In this document: positions 38,083 to 47,410 of the stretch, in pieces | Layout: each line of letters starts with the position of its first letter | Position numbering within the stretch: position 1 is the first letter of the stretch | DNA from: Metapseudomonas boanensis | Lineage (GTDB): Bacteria > Pseudomonadota > Gammaproteobacteria > Pseudomonadales > Pseudomonadaceae | Direction of reading: 5' to 3' | Length of the DNA: 64,000 nucleotides | Assembly: GCF_018704125.1 (NCBI RefSeq) | Contig: NZ_JAGTIS010000008.1 | Location: forward strand, 62,001 to 126,000 | Made by a program: the position numbers and the translations under genes | Notes under the pieces: model-generated | Databases searched by the model: none | What the model saw: only the letters and a program-made list of their open reading frames with translations | What the model was told of the DNA's origin: nothing

Positions 38083-38412
38083 TCAAAGCGGCAATTGCCC
38101 CAGCATCCAGCGCAACAGGAAGAACAGCATCAGGCCGCCGAGGATAGTCGCCAGCAGGTGGCGAGTCAGGGCCGCAATCAGGATCGCCCCTAGGCCGGCA
38201 AGTAGATAGGCATTGTCCAGTGCCAGATCGATGTGTTCGCCGTCAGGCATCAGCATCCCCGGCACCACGATGGCGGTCAGCACGGCTGTCGGTACATAGT
38301 GCAGCCCCTGGCGTACCACCGGAGGGAATCGCAGGTTGGGCCAAGCGAACAGGCTGTAGCGAATGGCGAAAGTAATGGCCGCCATTCCCAGAATCAGACT
38401 CCAGATTTCCAT
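38083..38412 (-). CDS. azlD: Branched-chain amino acid export subunit AzlD
   Basis: The 109-residue protein has about three to four membrane helices (MEIWSLILGMAAITFAIRYSLFAW; YVPTAVLTAIVVPGML; LLAGLGAILIAALTRHLLATILGGLMLFFLLRWML). It is the small partner of AzlC; together they export branched-chain amino acids. Its ATG shares one base with the azlC stop (TGATG), so they are coupled. Confidence 0.85.
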   Translation of the reverse strand: MEIWSLILGMAAITFAIRYSLFAWPNLRFPPVVRQGLHYVPTAVLTAIVVPGMLMPDGEHIDLALDNAYLLAGLGAILIAALTRHLLATILGGLMLFFLLRWMLGQLPL

Positions 38413-39125
38413 CAGACTCCGTCTCCCAGCAAATCGAAGCGATAGCGCCGCTCCAGCACGACTCCTACGGCGATGCCGCTCAGCGCGGCCACCATCAGGC
38501 CAAGCTTGTAAGGCAACCCATGGCACAGGAGCGCGACGACTCCGGCCACCAGGGCTGCCGCCAGGTGCGGACGATTGCGCAGCATGGGCACGACGATGCC
38601 GATGAAGGTGGCCAGCATGGCGAAATCCAGGCCCCAGGCCGCCAGGTTCGGTACCGCCTGGCCGAAGATCACGCCAACCAGCGTACACAGCTGCCAGTTG
38701 AGGTACATCGCCAGGGCACCGCCGAGGAAATACCAGTGTTTGTGCGGCGAGGCATCGGTCTCGGCATAACGGTGCTGGACCACCGCAAAAGCCTCATCCG
38801 TCAGCCAGAATGCCAGCGGCATGCGCCAGCGTGTCGGCAGGTGCCGGACGAAGGGCTGCAGCACTGCGCTGTAGAGGGCATGGCGCAGGTTGACCACGAA
38901 GGTGGTGAGCAATACCACCACCGCCCCTGCCCCACTGGCCAGCAGCGTGATAGCAATGAACTGCGATGAACCGGCGAACACCAGCAGCGACATGCCCAGG
39001 GTCTGCCAAGCGGACAGGCCAGCGCCGGCGGAAAGGGTGCCGAAGATGATGCCGAAGGGAATGGCGCCGACGATCATCGGTACGATGTCGCGGGCACCGC
39101 GGACGAACTCTGTGAAGCGGGACAT
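38412..39125 (-). CDS. azlC: Branched-chain amino acid exporter large subunit AzlC
   Basis: The 237-residue integral membrane protein shows the AzlC-type PMIVGAIPFGIIFGTLSAGAGLS, then FAGSSQFIAITLLASGAGAVVVLLTTFVVNLRHALYSA and LTDEAFAV. Six or more helices. It is the first gene of azlCD and is near an AraC-type regulator on the same strand, which could control it. Confidence 0.92.
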   Translation of the reverse strand: MSRFTEFVRGARDIVPMIVGAIPFGIIFGTLSAGAGLSAWQTLGMSLLVFAGSSQFIAITLLASGAGAVVVLLTTFVVNLRHALYSAVLQPFVRHLPTRWRMPLAFWLTDEAFAVVQHRYAETDASPHKHWYFLGGALAMYLNWQLCTLVGVIFGQAVPNLAAWGLDFAMLATFIGIVVPMLRNRPHLAAALVAGVVALLCHGLPYKLGLMVAALSGIAVGVVLERRYRFDLLGDGV

Positions 39126-39161
39126 GGGGCCTCCTTGTCCCGCAAGCCTAGTGACCAGCAG

Positions 39162-40004
39162 TCAGAGTGTCTTGAACGATCTTGCGCAGGCGTTGCGGTA
39201 TTCGCCTGGCCCCACACCGTAGGCCTGCTTGAACTGGCGGGTCAGGTGGCTCTGGTCGGAAAAGCCGAGCTGCGCCGCTGTATTAGCCGGCGTGCAGCCG
39301 GCCTTCAGAAGCGCACGGGCCTGGTCCAGGCGCTGCTGCTTGAGCCAGGCATGCGGCGGCATGCCTGTGGCCCGGCGGAAGGTCCGGGCGAAATGGAACG
39401 GGGAGAGATTGACGGCCGCCGCCAACTCTTCCAGCGACGGTGGCTCAGCCAGGCGCTCGCGGAGCAGGTCTTTGGCCAGCAGTATGGCCCGCGATTCGCG
39501 GCCGGGCTCACCAGGTTTCGGCAATTGGGCATGGCGCCGGAACAACGCCAGCAGGGCCTCGCGCCAAGCAGTCTGCTGCTGCAAGGCACTGGCCTCACCC
39601 TCCACGAGGCGATGCAGCGCCAAGAAGGTCTGCACCAGATCGGCATCCCGATACACGCTGCTGCTGAACGTCGGCATCCCGCCTTGAGGCAGCTCCAGTT
39701 CATCCATCAGTCCGCGGATCTGGCTGGTCTCTGGATAGAACACCCGGTAGCGCCAACCGTCATCGTGTCCTTTGGAACCGGTATGAACCTCATCCGGATT
39801 GATCACCGCGAGGCTACCAGCCGGAGCCAGATGATCGACGCCTCGGTGGCGAAAACGCTCGGCCCCAGCCTCAACCACAGCTATCGCATAGCCGTCATGC
39901 ACATGCGGTGCGAAGCGATGGTCGATATAGCGCGCGGACAGAAGCTCCAGGCCACCCAAGTGCCCGGCTTGCCAGAAATGCGCACTCTCACGGGGGTCTT
40001 CCAT
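39162..40004 (-). CDS. AraC-family transcriptional regulator
   Basis: The 280-residue protein has an N-terminal cupin-like effector domain (APHVHDGYAIAVVEAGAERFRHRGVDHLAPAGSLAVINPDEVHTG) and two C-terminal helix-turn-helices (LSPFHFARTFRRATGMPPHAWLKQQRLDQARALL and AAQLGFSDQSHLTRQFKQAYGVGPGEYR). It lies 37 bp upstream of azlC on the same strand and 4 bp downstream of a GNAT gene, so all four genes may be one operon. An amino-acid-responsive role for azlCD control is inferred. Confidence 0.9.
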   Translation of the reverse strand: MEDPRESAHFWQAGHLGGLELLSARYIDHRFAPHVHDGYAIAVVEAGAERFRHRGVDHLAPAGSLAVINPDEVHTGSKGHDDGWRYRVFYPETSQIRGLMDELELPQGGMPTFSSSVYRDADLVQTFLALHRLVEGEASALQQQTAWREALLALFRRHAQLPKPGEPGRESRAILLAKDLLRERLAEPPSLEELAAAVNLSPFHFARTFRRATGMPPHAWLKQQRLDQARALLKAGCTPANTAAQLGFSDQSHLTRQFKQAYGVGPGEYRNACARSFKTL

Positions 40005-40008
40005 GGCC

Positions 40009-40578
40009 TCAGGCGCTGAACCGCGCTTCCAGGTTCTGCTTCACCTCCGGCCAATCGCGGTCGGTGATGCTGAACAGCACACTGTCGTCCAGACGACCAT
40101 CGGCGAGGCGCCGGTGATTGCGCAACACGCCTTCGCGCTGCGCCCCGAGCTTCTCTATTGCACGCTGCGAGCGCAGGTTGCTGGCGGCAGTTTTCAGCTG
40201 CACCCGCACCAGTTGCCACTCTTCGAAAGCATGGCGCAGCATCAGGTACTTGATCGACGCATTCAGACCGCTGCCATGCTCGCTACCGGCCAGCCAGGTC
40301 CAGCCGATCTCGGCCGCCGGAAGGACCGGCATGAAATCGGCGAAACGAGTAGTGCCTACCAGGTTGTCCCCCAGGCGGATGGAGAACACCACGGCCTGCT
40401 CCTCGCGCTGGGCGGCCAACCCTTGGCGATACCAGTCCGGCCGCAGCGGGCCGTTCATGAAGATCAGGGCATCCCGGTTGGCATCAGCCAAAGCCACCAG
40501 GGGGGGAATATCGGCGTCGACCATCGGCTCGAGGCGCAAGGCGCCGCGCTGCAGGATGACCGGTTGTGGCTTGAACAT
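40009..40578 (-). CDS. GNAT N-acetyltransferase (RimJ/RimL-like)
   Basis: The ATG at 40578 follows GGAGG by 8 bases, giving 189 residues; the open frame runs on. It has an acetyltransferase_3 fold: LRLEPMVDADIPPLVALADANRD at the start, VGTTRFADF and EIGWTWLAGSEHGSGLNASIKYLML for the acyl-CoA site, and RVQLKTAASNLRSQRAIEKLGAQREGVLRNHRRLADG at the end. Such proteins acetylate ribosomal protein N-termini or small molecules; the substrate is not known. It is the first gene of the run to azlD. Confidence 0.87.
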   Translation of the reverse strand: MFKPQPVILQRGALRLEPMVDADIPPLVALADANRDALIFMNGPLRPDWYRQGLAAQREEQAVVFSIRLGDNLVGTTRFADFMPVLPAAEIGWTWLAGSEHGSGLNASIKYLMLRHAFEEWQLVRVQLKTAASNLRSQRAIEKLGAQREGVLRNHRRLADGRLDDSVLFSITDRDWPEVKQNLEARFSA

Positions 40579-40826
40579 CTGCGCCCTCCTCAGGCGAAAA
40601 ACCCTGCCCGATAAGAACATCGCGATTCGCGGAAGTGCCGGGCAAGCGGCCGCCATGGACGAACAAAACGCCGCAGCCGCTGCTGGCACGCTAACAGCCC
40701 GGATCAAGCGGCTCAAGCCCGCCTGCGACCTTGGTAGCAGCCGCCTGACGAATTGCCGACTTTGGTGCGAAACTGCAACTAACTGATTTCTGGCGGGCAC
40801 CCGCCGATGGATTTCCCGGAGTCTGC

Positions 40827-43800
40827 ATGTCGCTGTCCAGCGGGTTGATCGCCACAGTCGCTTTCCTCTACATGGCCATCCTCTTCGCCATCGCATTCTA
40901 TGGTGACCGCCGCAGCGCGCCGCTCTCGCCTCGCGTCCGCGCCTGGGTCTACAGCCTCTCCCTGGCCGTGTATTGCACCAGCTGGACCTTCTTCGGCGCA
41001 GTCGGCCAGGCCGCCGGCCAGGTGTGGGCCTTCCTGCCGATCTACCTCGGCCCCATCCTGCTGCTGGTCTTCGCACCCTGGGTGGTGCAGAAGATGGTGC
41101 TGATCAGCAAACAGGAGAACATCACCTCCATCGCTGACTTCATTGCCGCGCGTTACGGCAAGTCGCAATCCCTGGCCGTAGTGGTGGCGCTGATCTGCCT
41201 GGTCAGCGTGCTTCCCTATATTGCCCTGCAACTCAAAGGCATTGTCCTCGGCGTGAACCTGCTGATCGGATCCGGCGCCGAGTCCACCGGCACCCGCGCC
41301 CAGGACACTGCGCTGATCGTGTCACTGGTGCTGGCGCTGTTCACCATCCTCTTCGGTACTCGCAACCTCGATGCCACAGAGCACCACCGCGGCATGGTGC
41401 TGGCCATCGCCTTCGAATCGCTGGTCAAGCTGCTGGCCTTCCTTGCCGTAGGTGCCTTCGTCACCTTCGGCCTCTATGACGGCTTCGGCGACCTGTTCGA
41501 GCGCGCCCGCAGTGCTCCGCAACTTCAGGATTACTGGGCGCAATCGCTGGATTGGTCGTCCGTGCTGGTGCAGACCGGGGTGGCGATGATTGCCATCATC
41601 TGCCTGCCCCGCCAGTTCCATGTGACGGTGGTGGAGAACATCGAACCCAAAGACCTTCGCCAGGCACGCTGGGTGTTTCCCATCTATCTGGCGCTGGCCG
41701 CCCTGTTCGTCGTACCAATCGCCCTGGCCGGACGAATGATGCTGCCCGACGGCGTGATGCCGGACTCCTTCGTCATCAGCCTGCCCCTGGCCGAAGCCCA
41801 CCCGGCCCTGGCCTTGCTGGCCTTTATCGGTGGCGCATCGGCTGCCACCGGCATGGTCATCGTCGAAGCCGTGGCGCTGTCGACCATGGTCTCCAACGAC
41901 ATGCTCCTGCCCTGGCTGCTACGCCGGCAGAGCGCCGAACGGCCCTTCGAGGTCTTCCGCCACTGGATGCTCTCGGTGCGCCGGGTCAGCATCGTCATCA
42001 TCATCCTGCTGGGTTACGTCAGTTACCGCTTGCTCGGCTCCACCGCGAGCCTGGCGACCATTGGCCAGATCGCCTTCGCCGCCATCGCCCAACTCGGCCC
42101 GGCGATGATCGGTGCGCTGTTCTGGAAACAGGCCAACCGCCGTGGCGTATTCGCCGGCCTGGCGGCAGGCGCGGCCCTCTGGGCCTACACCCTGGTACTG
42201 CCGGTGGTGGCGCGCGGCCTGGGCTGGCCGCTGGACAATTTCCCAGGCCTGTCCTGGCTGTCCAGCAACCCGTTGGGCCTGCCAATCGAGCCGCAGACCC
42301 AGGGCGTGGTGCTGTCGCTTGCGGGTAACTGGCTGCTGTTCGCCTGGGTCTCGGTGTTCTCCCGCACCCGAGTGTCTGAGCACTGGCAGGCCAGCCGCTT
42401 CGTCGGCCAGCAGGTGTCAGCACGCACCAGCTCCCGCTCTCTGCTCGCCGTACAGATCAACGACCTGTTGATGCTGGCCGCACGTTTCGTCGGTGAAGAG
42501 CGAGCGCGCCAGAGCTTCGAGCGCTTCGCCCAGCGCCTGGGCATCAGCTTCAACCCGACGCAGAACGCCAACCAGGACTGGATCACCCACACCGAACGCC
42601 TGCTTGCGGGCGTGCTCGGCGCCTCATCGGCACGCGCTGTGGTGAAAGCAGCCATCGAAGGCCGCGAGATGCAGGTGGAAGACGTGGTGCGCATTGCGGA
42701 CGAAGCCTCCGAGGTGCTGCAGTTCAACCGCGCCCTCCTGCAAGGCGCCATCGAGAACATCACCCAGGGCATTAGCGTGGTCGACCAGTCCCTGCGCCTG
42801 GTGGCCTGGAATCGTCGTTACCTGGAGTTGTTCGAGTACCCCGAAGGGCTGATCAGCGTCGGCCGGCCCATCGCCGACATCATCCGTTTCAACGCCGAAC
42901 GCGGCCTGTGCGGCCCCGGAGAAGTGGAAACCCATGTGGCCCGACGCCTGTACTGGATGCGCCAGGGCAGGCCTCACACCTCCGAGCGGCTGTTCCCCAA
43001 CGGTCGTGTCATCGAACTGATCGGCAACCCCATGCCTGGCGGCGGCTTCGTCATGAGTTTCACCGACATCACTGCCTATCGTGAGGCCGAGCAGGCGCTC
43101 AAGGACGCCAATGAGGGGCTGGAGCAGCGGGTCGCCGAGCGCACCCATGAGCTTTCCAAACTCAACCAGGCACTCATCGAGGCCAAAGGTACGGCCGAAG
43201 CCGCCAACCAATCCAAGACACGCTTCCTAGCCGCCGTCAGCCACGACCTGATGCAGCCGCTGAACGCCGCCCGGTTGTTCTCCGCAGCCCTCGGACATCA
43301 GCAGGAAGCCTTGCCAACCGAAGCCCGGGAACTGGTCAGCCACCTGGACAGCTCGCTGCGTTCGGCCGAAGACCTGATCACCGACCTACTGGATATTTCT
43401 CGCCTGGAAAGCGGCAGGATCACCCCTGATCGCATCGCCTTCCCACTCGCCTCGTTGTTCGACACCCTGGGCGCCGAATTCAAAGTGCTGGCCCAGGAAC
43501 AAGGCGTCGATTTCCACCTACGCGGCAGCAAGCTGCGGATCGAGAGCGACATGAAACTGCTGCGCCGAGTGTTGCAGAACTTCCTCACCAACGCTTTTCG
43601 TTACGCCAAGGGTCACGTACTGCTGGGCGTGCGCCGCGAGGGCGGGCAACTGCGCCTGGAAGTCTGGGACCGCGGTCCAGGCATTCCGGAAGACAAGCGC
43701 AAAGTGATATTCGAAGAGTTCAAGCGGCTGGACAGCCACCAGACGCGTGCGGAAAAAGGCCTGGGCCTCGGCCTGGCAATTGCCGACGGTCTCTGCCGGG

Positions 43801-44306
43801 TGCTCGGACACAAGCTCGAGGTGCGTTCCTGGCCGGGTAAAGGCAGCGTTTTCAGTGTCACCGTTCCACTGGCGCGCATCCAGCAACCGTCGCCGGTTGT
43901 GCAGAAGGCACTGGAAGGGAATGGCCAGACCCTCAACGGTACACAGGTGCTGTGCATCGACAACGAAGACAGCATCCTCACCGGAATGCACAGCCTGCTG
44001 TCACGCTGGGGTTGTCAGGTATGGACCGCGCGAAATCGACTTGAATGCGAGCACCTGCTGGCCGAATCCGTACACCCGCAACTGGCGCTGGTGGACTATC
44101 ACCTCGACGAAGGCGAGACCGGCACTGAACTCATGGCCTGGCTGCGCACCCGCCTCGGCGAGCCCTTGCCCGGCGTAGTGATCAGTGCGGACGGCCGCGC
44201 CGAATTGGTGGCCGAAGTCCACGCCGCCGGCCTGGACTACCTGGCCAAACCAGTCAAGCCTGCGGCTCTGCGTGCCCTGATAAGCCGCCACGTCAAACTG
44301 CAATGA
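40827..44306 (+). CDS. Hybrid sensor histidine kinase with Na+/solute symporter-like N-terminus
   Basis: The 1159-residue protein has 12 or more membrane helices of a sodium:solute symporter domain (~1-500; CTSWTFFGAVGQAAGQVWAFLPIYLGPI), then a PAS domain (~640-750), a coiled-coil, HisKA with His806 in FLAAVSHDLMQPLNAARLF, an HATPase (NFLTNAFRYAKGHVLLG; DRGPGIPEDKRK; GLGLGLAI) and a receiver with Asp1090 (ALVDYHLDEGETG) and Lys (LAKPVKP). This is the CbrA/PA3271 type, which links substrate transport and signalling. GGAG lies 7 bases before the ATG. No response regulator gene is adjacent. Confidence 0.94.
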   Translation: MSLSSGLIATVAFLYMAILFAIAFYGDRRSAPLSPRVRAWVYSLSLAVYCTSWTFFGAVGQAAGQVWAFLPIYLGPILLLVFAPWVVQKMVLISKQENITSIADFIAARYGKSQSLAVVVALICLVSVLPYIALQLKGIVLGVNLLIGSGAESTGTRAQDTALIVSLVLALFTILFGTRNLDATEHHRGMVLAIAFESLVKLLAFLAVGAFVTFGLYDGFGDLFERARSAPQLQDYWAQSLDWSSVLVQTGVAMIAIICLPRQFHVTVVENIEPKDLRQARWVFPIYLALAALFVVPIALAGRMMLPDGVMPDSFVISLPLAEAHPALALLAFIGGASAATGMVIVEAVALSTMVSNDMLLPWLLRRQSAERPFEVFRHWMLSVRRVSIVIIILLGYVSYRLLGSTASLATIGQIAFAAIAQLGPAMIGALFWKQANRRGVFAGLAAGAALWAYTLVLPVVARGLGWPLDNFPGLSWLSSNPLGLPIEPQTQGVVLSLAGNWLLFAWVSVFSRTRVSEHWQASRFVGQQVSARTSSRSLLAVQINDLLMLAARFVGEERARQSFERFAQRLGISFNPTQNANQDWITHTERLLAGVLGASSARAVVKAAIEGREMQVEDVVRIADEASEVLQFNRALLQGAIENITQGISVVDQSLRLVAWNRRYLELFEYPEGLISVGRPIADIIRFNAERGLCGPGEVETHVARRLYWMRQGRPHTSERLFPNGRVIELIGNPMPGGGFVMSFTDITAYREAEQALKDANEGLEQRVAERTHELSKLNQALIEAKGTAEAANQSKTRFLAAVSHDLMQPLNAARLFSAALGHQQEALPTEARELVSHLDSSLRSAEDLITDLLDISRLESGRITPDRIAFPLASLFDTLGAEFKVLAQEQGVDFHLRGSKLRIESDMKLLRRVLQNFLTNAFRYAKGHVLLGVRREGGQLRLEVWDRGPGIPEDKRKVIFEEFKRLDSHQTRAEKGLGLGLAIADGLCRVLGHKLEVRSWPGKGSVFSVTVPLARIQQPSPVVQKALEGNGQTLNGTQVLCIDNEDSILTGMHSLLSRWGCQVWTARNRLECEHLLAESVHPQLALVDYHLDEGETGTELMAWLRTRLGEPLPGVVISADGRAELVAEVHAAGLDYLAKPVKPAALRALISRHVKLQ

Positions 44307-44377
44307 GCCAGTAGCCGGGTGGATGCCGCTTTTCACATTCGCCCGCGAGCGCTCGGTTAATCCACGATAGTCGGTCG

Positions 44378-44707
44378 ATGATGCGTGCCCCTACGGACTG
44401 GTGCCCCACACAGCAGCCTGTTGCTGACCGCCCTGATGGATCCGTGTCGTCCACCGCCATTGCCATCACCCTTCCCAGCTACAGGAACACAAGGCACTAC
44501 GCCCATTACTGGCGGCAGGCTACTGGCCACGTCGGCCACTGGATGCGCGATCGTTTCAAGGAGAAAAGCTCGTACGCGCTGGCAAGGGTCTTCAGCCAAT
44601 TGATCAGTTCCTGGTACATCGGCTTTTTCCACACGCCGCTGCTGCCGGAACTGCTCTGGCGCTTGGGAAGGTCAATTGGAACTGATGCGCAGCCCTTTCG
44701 CGAATGA
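44378..44707 (+). pseudogene. Truncated remnant, possibly of an alpha/beta hydrolase
   Basis: An open 109-codon frame without a ribosome site. Its second half, YALARVFSQLISSWYIGFFHTPLLPELLWRLG, looks like the cap region of an epoxide hydrolase-like alpha/beta hydrolase (LRSSWYIGFFQLPLLPE is the pattern I recall), but the nucleophile, the Asp and His of the triad and both ends are gone. It may be a relic left by rearrangement beside the repeat element. Confidence 0.5.
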
Positions 44708-44711
44708 AATG

Positions 44712-44873
44712 GCTCTGTCTGCGTTGAGTGTTGCAAGTGGCGGCATTCCTTGTAGGAGCGGGGGGGGACGCCGAGTTCTTGCTCGCGAACCGGCCCCTTT
44801 CGCGAGCAAGCTCGCTCCTACAACGCTCTCAGCGCGGCCATTGATTGCTAGTAACAGCTAACGCAGACAGAGG
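44712..44873. mobile_element. MITE-like element: REP pair inside 13-bp inverted repeats
   Basis: CTCTGTCTGCGTT at 44713-44725 is repeated in inverse orientation at 44860-44872. Between them are two facing Pseudomonas REPs: TGTAGGAGCGGGGGGG at 44751 and CGCGAGCAAGCTCGCTCCTACA ending at 44822. The unit is ~160 bp and contains no gene, as expected for a REP-carrying mini-element mobilised by a distant RAYT transposase. Confidence 0.5.
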
Positions 44874-44895
44874 CAATGAATCCGCCCCTACAGCC

Positions 44896-46368
44896 TCAGA
44901 GCTGCTCATCCAGCAACGGCAAGCCCCCCGCACGTTCAAGCAGATCACTGGGCAGGCTCTTGCTGGCACGGGCGCCTAGCAACTTGAGGTTCTCCACTCG
45001 GCTGATCAGGTTGCCGCGCCCGTCCACCAACTTGTTACGGGCCGAGGCGTAGGCCTTGTCCAACTGCTGCAAGCGGCTGCCCATCTCGTCCAGATCCTGC
45101 ACGAAGGAGACGAATTTGTCATAGAGGGCCCCAGCGCGCTCGGCGATTTCGCGGGCGTTCTGGCTCTGCCGCTCCTGCCTCCAGAGGCTGTCGATAACCC
45201 GCAGGGTGGCGAGCAAGGTAGTCGGACTGACGATCACGATGTGCTGCTCGAAAGCTTCCTGGAACAAGCCGGGGTCAGCCTGCAGCGCGGCGGCGAAGGC
45301 GGCTTCGATCGGCACGAAGAGCAGCACGAAGTCCAGGCTGTGCAGGCCCTCCAGGCGTTGGTAATCCTTCACCGAGAGGCCCTTGAGGTGGCTGCGCAGC
45401 GACAGCACATGCTGCTTCAACGCGACACTGCGGCTGGCCTCGTCTTCGGCGGCCACCAGCGCCTGATAGGCGGTGAGGCTGACCTTGGCGTCCACCACCA
45501 CCTGTTTGTCTCCCGGCAGCTGCACCAGCACGTCGGGCTGGAAGCGCTCGCCCTCGGCACTCTTCAGGCTGACCTGGGTCTGGTACTCACGACCCTTCTC
45601 CAAACCGGCATGCTCCAGCACCCGCTCCAGCACCAACTCGCCCCAGTTGCCCTGGGTTTTCTGGCCTTTCAAGGCGCGCGTCAGGTTGGTCGCCTCATCG
45701 CCCAGGCGTTGGTTGAGCTGCTGCAGGCGCTCCAGCTCCTTACCCAGGGAAAAACGCTCACGGGCTTCCTGTTGATAGCTTTCCTCGACGCGCTTCTCGA
45801 ACGCCTGGATGCGCTCCTTGAGCGGGTCGAGCAATTGGCCCAGACGTTGCTGGCTGGTTTCGGCAAAACGCTGCTCACGTTCATCGAAGATCTTCCCTGC
45901 TAACTCAGCGAATTGTGCTCGCAGATCATCACGAGCCGCTTGCAGGTCTCCCAGGCGCTGCTCGTGGGCCTCACGCTGCTCACGCAACTCGGCCTCCAGA
46001 CCCGCGCGCTCAGCGGCCATGTGACGCAGTTCGGCCTCCTTGCGTTCGCGCTCCTGGTTCCAGGCCAACAGTGCCTCTCGGGCGCTCTGGCGCTCGACAC
46101 CCAGCAGCTCCGCCTCACGGCGCAGGGCTGCCAATTCGGCTTGCTGGGCAGCATTGAGCTGACTGAGTTCGCGGTTCTCGTCCCGGCTGTCATCCAACTG
46201 AACAGCCAGGCCATCCTGGGCCATCTGCGCGGTTGCCAGGCGCTCCTCGAGCAGGACCAGGTTGGCCTGCATGGCCGACAAACGACGCTGCTGGTGCCAA
46301 ACCAGGCCCAGCAAAGGCACGGCGGCGGCCAGCAGGCCAATCAGCAGGTTGGGAATATCAATGGGCAT
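44896..46368 (-). CDS. rmuC: DNA recombination protein RmuC
   Basis: The 490-residue protein has an N-terminal membrane anchor (PNLLIGLLAAAVPLLGLVWH), a long coiled coil (~20-230) and the RmuC nuclease-like core (~240-440; GNWGELVLERVLEHAGLEKGREYQTQVSLKSAEGERFQPDVLVQLPGDKQVVVDAKVSL). RmuC limits inverted-repeat rearrangements. Full length. It is a single gene. Confidence 0.95.
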   Translation of the reverse strand: MPIDIPNLLIGLLAAAVPLLGLVWHQQRRLSAMQANLVLLEERLATAQMAQDGLAVQLDDSRDENRELSQLNAAQQAELAALRREAELLGVERQSAREALLAWNQERERKEAELRHMAAERAGLEAELREQREAHEQRLGDLQAARDDLRAQFAELAGKIFDEREQRFAETSQQRLGQLLDPLKERIQAFEKRVEESYQQEARERFSLGKELERLQQLNQRLGDEATNLTRALKGQKTQGNWGELVLERVLEHAGLEKGREYQTQVSLKSAEGERFQPDVLVQLPGDKQVVVDAKVSLTAYQALVAAEDEASRSVALKQHVLSLRSHLKGLSVKDYQRLEGLHSLDFVLLFVPIEAAFAAALQADPGLFQEAFEQHIVIVSPTTLLATLRVIDSLWRQERQSQNAREIAERAGALYDKFVSFVQDLDEMGSRLQQLDKAYASARNKLVDGRGNLISRVENLKLLGARASKSLPSDLLERAGGLPLLDEQL

Positions 46369-46421
46369 GGAAGGCTCCGCACAGGAATGCCGGGCAGTAT
46401 ACCCAGGCTCATGCGGCGCTA

Positions 46422-46832
46422 TCAGGGCTTAAGCGGAAGACGGCTAAGCAGGCGCTTGGCTTCGTGGGAGCCTTGCGACGCCGCCTGCTCCAGCCAGTAG
46501 CGGGCCTGCTGTGGCTCGTTGATACGCGGCTGGCTACACAGGCGCCCCAGCTCCAGCTGGGCACGGCGATCACCAGCACGAGCAGCCTGACGAAGCATCT
46601 CCAGGCCGATACGACGATCACGATTGTTGCCGCAATCGCGGCAGAGCATCTGCCCTAGGCGACTCTGGGCCTCGACCACGCCTTCGCGGGCAGGCTGCTT
46701 GAGCAGGTTGCCGGCGAACCGCTTCACGCTGGACGCTTGGCCAAGACGTGGGCTATCCAGTAGCCAGAAGGCCACGCGCAATGGCAGGGTCTGCTCTGCA
46801 GGAATGGAGGAAGCAGGTATGCGGTACTTCAT
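46422..46832 (-). CDS. Sel1-like repeat protein
   Basis: The ATG at 46832 gives 136 residues; the open frame goes to 46940. It has Sel1-type repeats (EGVVEAQSRLGQMLCRDCGNNRDRRIGLEMLRQAARAGDRRAQLELGRL; PQQARYWLEQAASQGSHEAKRLL). Two Cys in CRDC lie in the first repeat. No signal peptide is evident. The ribosome site is weak. It is a different protein from the Sel1-like gene at 27622. Confidence 0.72.
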   Translation of the reverse strand: MKYRIPASSIPAEQTLPLRVAFWLLDSPRLGQASSVKRFAGNLLKQPAREGVVEAQSRLGQMLCRDCGNNRDRRIGLEMLRQAARAGDRRAQLELGRLCSQPRINEPQQARYWLEQAASQGSHEAKRLLSRLPLKP

Positions 46833-47410
46833 TAATCGGACGGGGGTGACCGGAAAGGCGCGCAACTCTACTCCTTTTTTCCCATAGGTAAAGTCTTGCA
46901 ATTGTCGCAGGCAGCGTTCTAGAGCAACTGCTCTGCACAATCCACAGAACCTGTGGATAACTCTGTGCAGAAGTTGCTAGCAAGATCATCTATGGCTTGT
47001 GCTTTGGGGCCTGCGCTCAAACTGGTGATTTTTTCGCCAACAAAAAAAGTCCTTGTTTTTCATTTATTTAATAAATCAGCACTGAGAATCAAACGCTTAC
47101 GAAGCAAATCGGGAGCGGATCGAGAAGCTACTTCGCAACTGTGCACAACTGCCGGCTGTCAATAGCCGCCGCGCCCTTTTGAGGGGCATTTCCTGTTGAA
47201 AACCTGCTCCAGGCCAGGCAGTACGGGCGTGCCAGCTGTCGACAGGTGGTGCAAAAAAATGCCTTATCAAGCCCGGTTCGTTCGCTCTACTCAAGCGATT
47301 GCTCCAACACCGTGCACAAGCCACAGTCGAAAGCTCGTTCGGTCCGGTGATTGAGTTACCCACATCATCTGGCCTTAGAATATCGAGCCTCCTCCCATCG
47401 ACTGCGTGCC
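46833..47410. other. Long intergenic region with palindromes
   Basis: 578 bp without a supported gene. It contains nested inverted repeats (46933-46970) with a DnaA-box-like TGTGGATAA, an AT-rich stretch (47030-47100) and two later GTGCACAA motifs (47141, 47313). It may hold promoters for the two divergent genes at its ends; I can point to no clear -35/-10. Confidence 0.55.
46933..46970. repeat. Nested palindromes with a DnaA-box-like core
   Basis: CTGCACA ... TGTGCAG (46933-46939 and 46964-46970) enclose CCACAG ... CTGTGG (46942-46947 and 46951-46956); the right arm continues as TGTGGATAA. Similar to the palindrome at 30121. Confidence 0.55.

Larger units (their letters stand above)
44307..44895. 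other. Intergenic region with gene relic and REP/MITE-like element
   Basis: 589 bp without an intact gene. It holds a decayed alpha/beta-hydrolase-like fragment (44400-44690), a pair of REPs in inverted arrangement (44751-44822), and 13-bp inverted repeats flanking them. Confidence 0.6.

Noticed and set aside
44378-44707. 109-codon frame as an intact gene
   Set aside because: No ribosome site, covers only part of a hydrolase-like domain and lacks catalytic residues.
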